A stretch of DNA of 6,906 nucleotides from NCBI GenBank assembly GCA_029263945.1, contig JARIDM010000073.1:1-6906 (forward strand). The letters run 5' to 3'. A model generated the notes under the pieces. The model was not told the origin of the DNA and searched no databases. It worked only from the letters and a program-made list of their open reading frames with translations. Made by a program: the position numbers and the translations under genes. Shown in pieces: positions 5,115 through 6,906 of this stretch. Position 1 is the first letter of the stretch. Every line of letters starts with the position of its first letter. The stretch is from Sporosarcina sp. (GTDB taxonomy: Bacteria > Bacillota > Bacilli > Bacillales_A > Planococcaceae).

Positions 5115-6074
5115 ATGACCTACACACATCTTACCACGGATGAACTGGTGATGATAGAATCTTATTATCATCAATGTATTCCTATTATGAACATATCAAA
5201 GCTATTGAATCGTTCACGTCAAACGATTTATAACGTCATTAACTTTTTACGAAAAGGGCACAATGCCCTTGATTACTATAAGCAGTATAAAGAAAATAAG
5301 ATGCGTTGTGGCAGACGAAAAATCACTTTGCCCGAAGATCAACAGGTATACATTAAAGAAAAAGTCGCCGAAGGCTGGACACCTGATGTCATTATTGGTC
5401 GTGCAGAAAAACAGATTGATTGTTCTATGCGTACACTTTACCGACAATTCAAAGCTGGTCTATTTGATAAAGCAACGCTTCCAATGAAGGGCAAGAGAAA
5501 GCCCAATGGACATCAGGAACGTCGAGGAAAACAAGCTTTCAAGCGAAATATTGCCGAAAGAGAAACAGATTATCCTTCATTTAAGAAAGAGTTCGGACAC
5601 ATCGAGGGAGATACGATTGTTGGTGTCCATCACAAAAGTGCTGTAATCACTTTAGTTGAGCGTCTTTCAAAAGTTATTTTTACTTTGAAACCAGAAGGTA
5701 GAAAAGCGAAGCACATTGAAAAAAGCTTAAACAAATGGTTTACTGCTATGCCTAAAAATCTATTCAAATCTATTACATTTGACTGTGGAAAAGAATTTTC
5801 CAATTGGAAGCCAATTTGTAATCAACACGATATTGCAATCTTTTTTGCTGATCCTGGAACGCCCTCTCAACGAGCCTTAAATGAAAACTCAAACGGATTG
5901 CTTCGAAAAGATGGGCTGCCAAAAGATATGGATTTTAATCTAGTTGACCAAGCATTTATTTCTTCAGTAGCTCATAAGAGAAATAAAATACCAAGGAAGT
6001 CCTTGAAATATCTAACGCCATTGGAAGTATTATTGAGTTACGTAAAAGAATCCGATATGTCTAGCTTATATTGA
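5115..6074 (+). CDS. IS30-family DDE transposase (319 aa)
   Basis: It catalyses cut-and-circle transposition of the element. An N-terminal helix-turn-helix region (HLTTDEL to about residue 45, with NRSRQTIYNVINFL) binds the ends. The DDE core has D166 in GHIEGDTIVG, D223 in TFDCGKEFSNW and E257 in NENSNGLLRKDGLPKDMDF, all in family context; FADPGTPSQR is the usual lead-in to the glutamate. The usual DNG at the second aspartate is DCG here, a variant I believe occurs in a Bacillota subgroup. AGGAG at 5101-5105 sits 9 bases before the ATG. The length is typical and no lesion is seen, so the gene is probably functional. Confidence 0.95.
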   Translation: MTYTHLTTDELVMIESYYHQCIPIMNISKLLNRSRQTIYNVINFLRKGHNALDYYKQYKENKMRCGRRKITLPEDQQVYIKEKVAEGWTPDVIIGRAEKQIDCSMRTLYRQFKAGLFDKATLPMKGKRKPNGHQERRGKQAFKRNIAERETDYPSFKKEFGHIEGDTIVGVHHKSAVITLVERLSKVIFTLKPEGRKAKHIEKSLNKWFTAMPKNLFKSITFDCGKEFSNWKPICNQHDIAIFFADPGTPSQRALNENSNGLLRKDGLPKDMDFNLVDQAFISSVAHKRNKIPRKSLKYLTPLEVLLSYVKESDMSSLY

Positions 6075-6077
6075 CAA
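6058..6077 (+). repeat. IS30 right terminal inverted repeat
   Basis: TGTCTAGCTTATATTGACAA pairs with the left repeat at 5026-5045 (17 of 20). It includes the last codons and the TGA stop of the transposase gene, so the protein C-terminus is partly dictated by the terminal repeat. Confidence 0.8.
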
Positions 6078-6105
6078 ACGAGATTATATAAAGCATCATT
6101 CAACA

Positions 6106-6633
6106 TTAATCCTCAAGAAATTCATCAATAATCGCAAATCCAGATTGCGCTGCTAGTTTTTTTAGTTCAATCATATCCACTATTTTTGCGACGACTAACA
6201 CATAGGAGTCACTATCAATGTCTAAGTATGCAAGTGAAGTAGCATTTCTTTTCAACTCAGACGCCAATGTAGCTAAAGCATCTTCTGAAAACAATTCATA
6301 ATCGGTATGATTCAATTCTTCCCAATCAAAAGAGAATAGATTTTTCTTTTTAAGTAACTGTTCCACTACATCAGTGATTACTTCGAATGATTCTTTCCAA
6401 TCGATTTCTTCGGCTAATTCCTTGTCTATCAACGCATCTACTAGTGCAATCCAAGGTAAATCGTTTGAAGTCTCTAAAACATTTCGTTCTTCTAAACGAT
6501 CCCCAAACACTTCTAAATACCGCTTAGGATGTTCATAAGCAAGCCTAACATCTTGAATGCTTGCTGCATCAAGACCTAGCATTTCCCCAACCTTTAATAA
6601 TGGCAACTCATTCAAAATATTCTCCACCACCAT
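6106..6633 (-). CDS. DUF6630-like protein (175 aa), probable immunity/accessory protein
   Basis: The pattern WIALVDALIDK, EEIDWKESFE, a central FDWEEL, then LDIDSDSYVLVV and a final LAAQSGFAIIDEFL matches my recollection of DUF6630. These are small acidic proteins often found beside SMI1/KNR4 and other immunity genes of toxin systems. Their biochemical role is not established. No membrane segment or signal peptide is seen. The ATG at 6633 must be the start or lie upstream of it, because TAA directly precedes it in frame. Only a weak AAAAGATT serves as a ribosome binding site. It lies 32 bp after the PoNi stop, so the two are probably co-transcribed and coupled. Its terminator at 4894-4944 is separated from it by the IS30 insertion. 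Confidence 0.75.
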   Translation of the reverse strand: MVVENILNELPLLKVGEMLGLDAASIQDVRLAYEHPKRYLEVFGDRLEERNVLETSNDLPWIALVDALIDKELAEEIDWKESFEVITDVVEQLLKKKNLFSFDWEELNHTDYELFSEDALATLASELKRNATSLAYLDIDSDSYVLVVAKIVDMIELKKLAAQSGFAIIDEFLED

Positions 6634-6665
6634 TTATAGAATCTTTTAAAATAACACGACACCAT

Positions 6666-6906
6666 TCAGGATTTCTTGTAATGGACCATATCATAAGGAT
6701 AATAAGGCGTATCTTTTAAACTTTGATCATCTAGCTCAAGGATTTTGGCGATTGCACCACTTTCAAAGCTCCAGTAACCACTGTAAATATCATTTTTATC
6801 TTTATGCGCGTTATACCATCTAGTATCCTGATGGCCGCGGTACCAATAGCTATCCAAATATTCTTTTAAAATTTCTGAACTCGATACTTTGCTTTCTTTG
6901 TTTTCA
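6666..6906 (-). CDS. PoNi-like immunity protein (DUF1911), C-terminal part, runs off the right edge
   Basis: The frame is open to the window edge and gives the last 79 residues. SGYWSFESGAIAKILELDD followed by PYYPYDMVHYKKS is the characteristic C-terminal signature of DUF1911 (PoNi) proteins, as is the WYNAHKDKND stretch before it. PoNi proteins neutralise PoNe DNase toxins delivered by type VI or type VII-like systems. Only the C-terminal domain is visible; the PoNe toxin, if present, should lie beyond the right edge. A TTG at 6857 could be read as a start but is simply an internal leucine codon. Confidence 0.82.
   Translation of the reverse strand, partial: ENKESKVSSSEILKEYLDSYWYRGHQDTRWYNAHKDKNDIYSGYWSFESGAIAKILELDDQSLKDTPYYPYDMVHYKKS

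Larger units (their letters stand above)
5026..6077 (+). mobile_element. IS30-family insertion sequence, about 1.05 kb
   Basis: Imperfect terminal inverted repeats (5026-5045 and 6058-6077, 17 of 20 matching) bracket a single transposase gene, giving the usual IS30 length. The right repeat overlaps the transposase stop codon. CGA occurs just outside the left end (5023-5025) and one base outside the right end (6079-6081), a possible 3-bp target duplication if the right end includes 6078. The element lies opposite to the neighbouring minus-strand genes, between the DUF6630-like gene and its terminator. Confidence 0.9.

Overview
The window is low-GC DNA, about one third G+C by eye, with strong AGGAGG-type ribosome binding sites and T-tailed hairpin terminators. 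This points to a Bacillota host. The IS30 transposase resembles elements known from enterococci, listeriae and lactobacilli, but the genus is not fixed by anything seen here. Almost all non-transposon genes lie on the minus strand, so the biological order runs from right to left. The region reads as a decaying array of polymorphic-toxin C-terminal cassettes and immunity genes, of the kind found downstream of LXG/WXG-type or other contact-dependent toxins, invaded by two insertion sequences.

Right part (6906 to 4894, minus): the C-terminal end of a DUF1911-type immunity protein (PoNi, cognate to PoNe DNase toxins) enters from the right edge. It is followed by a 175-aa DUF6630-like protein and then a strong terminator at 4894-4944. 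An intact IS30-family element (5026-6077, plus strand) has inserted between that gene and its terminator.

Middle part (4870 to 3480, minus): a degenerate leader segment is followed by an orphan toxin tail (147 aa, no delivery domain, no ribosome binding site) and its tightly linked 132-aa putative immunity gene. After these come a 113-bp imperfect palindrome, a 25-codon plus-strand reading frame with a consensus ribosome binding site, a bidirectional terminator and a second degenerate leader.

Left part (3480 to 1, minus): a second toxin tail survives only as pieces. An IS200/IS605-family element (about 1552-3349) with an apparently intact Y1 transposase tnpA and a frameshifted tnpB is inserted in it. 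Joining the flanks across the element restores one reading frame that ends just inside the start of a 31-codon immunity-gene remnant. Two further putative immunity genes (125 and 232 aa) and a terminator follow. A third leader copy then runs off the left edge and probably begins the next cassette.

The leader copies (about 1-150, 3481-3600, 4722-4845) are homologous to each other. They look like the recombination seams by which toxin tails and immunity genes accumulated. Proposed functions for the unrecognised genes rest mainly on context.
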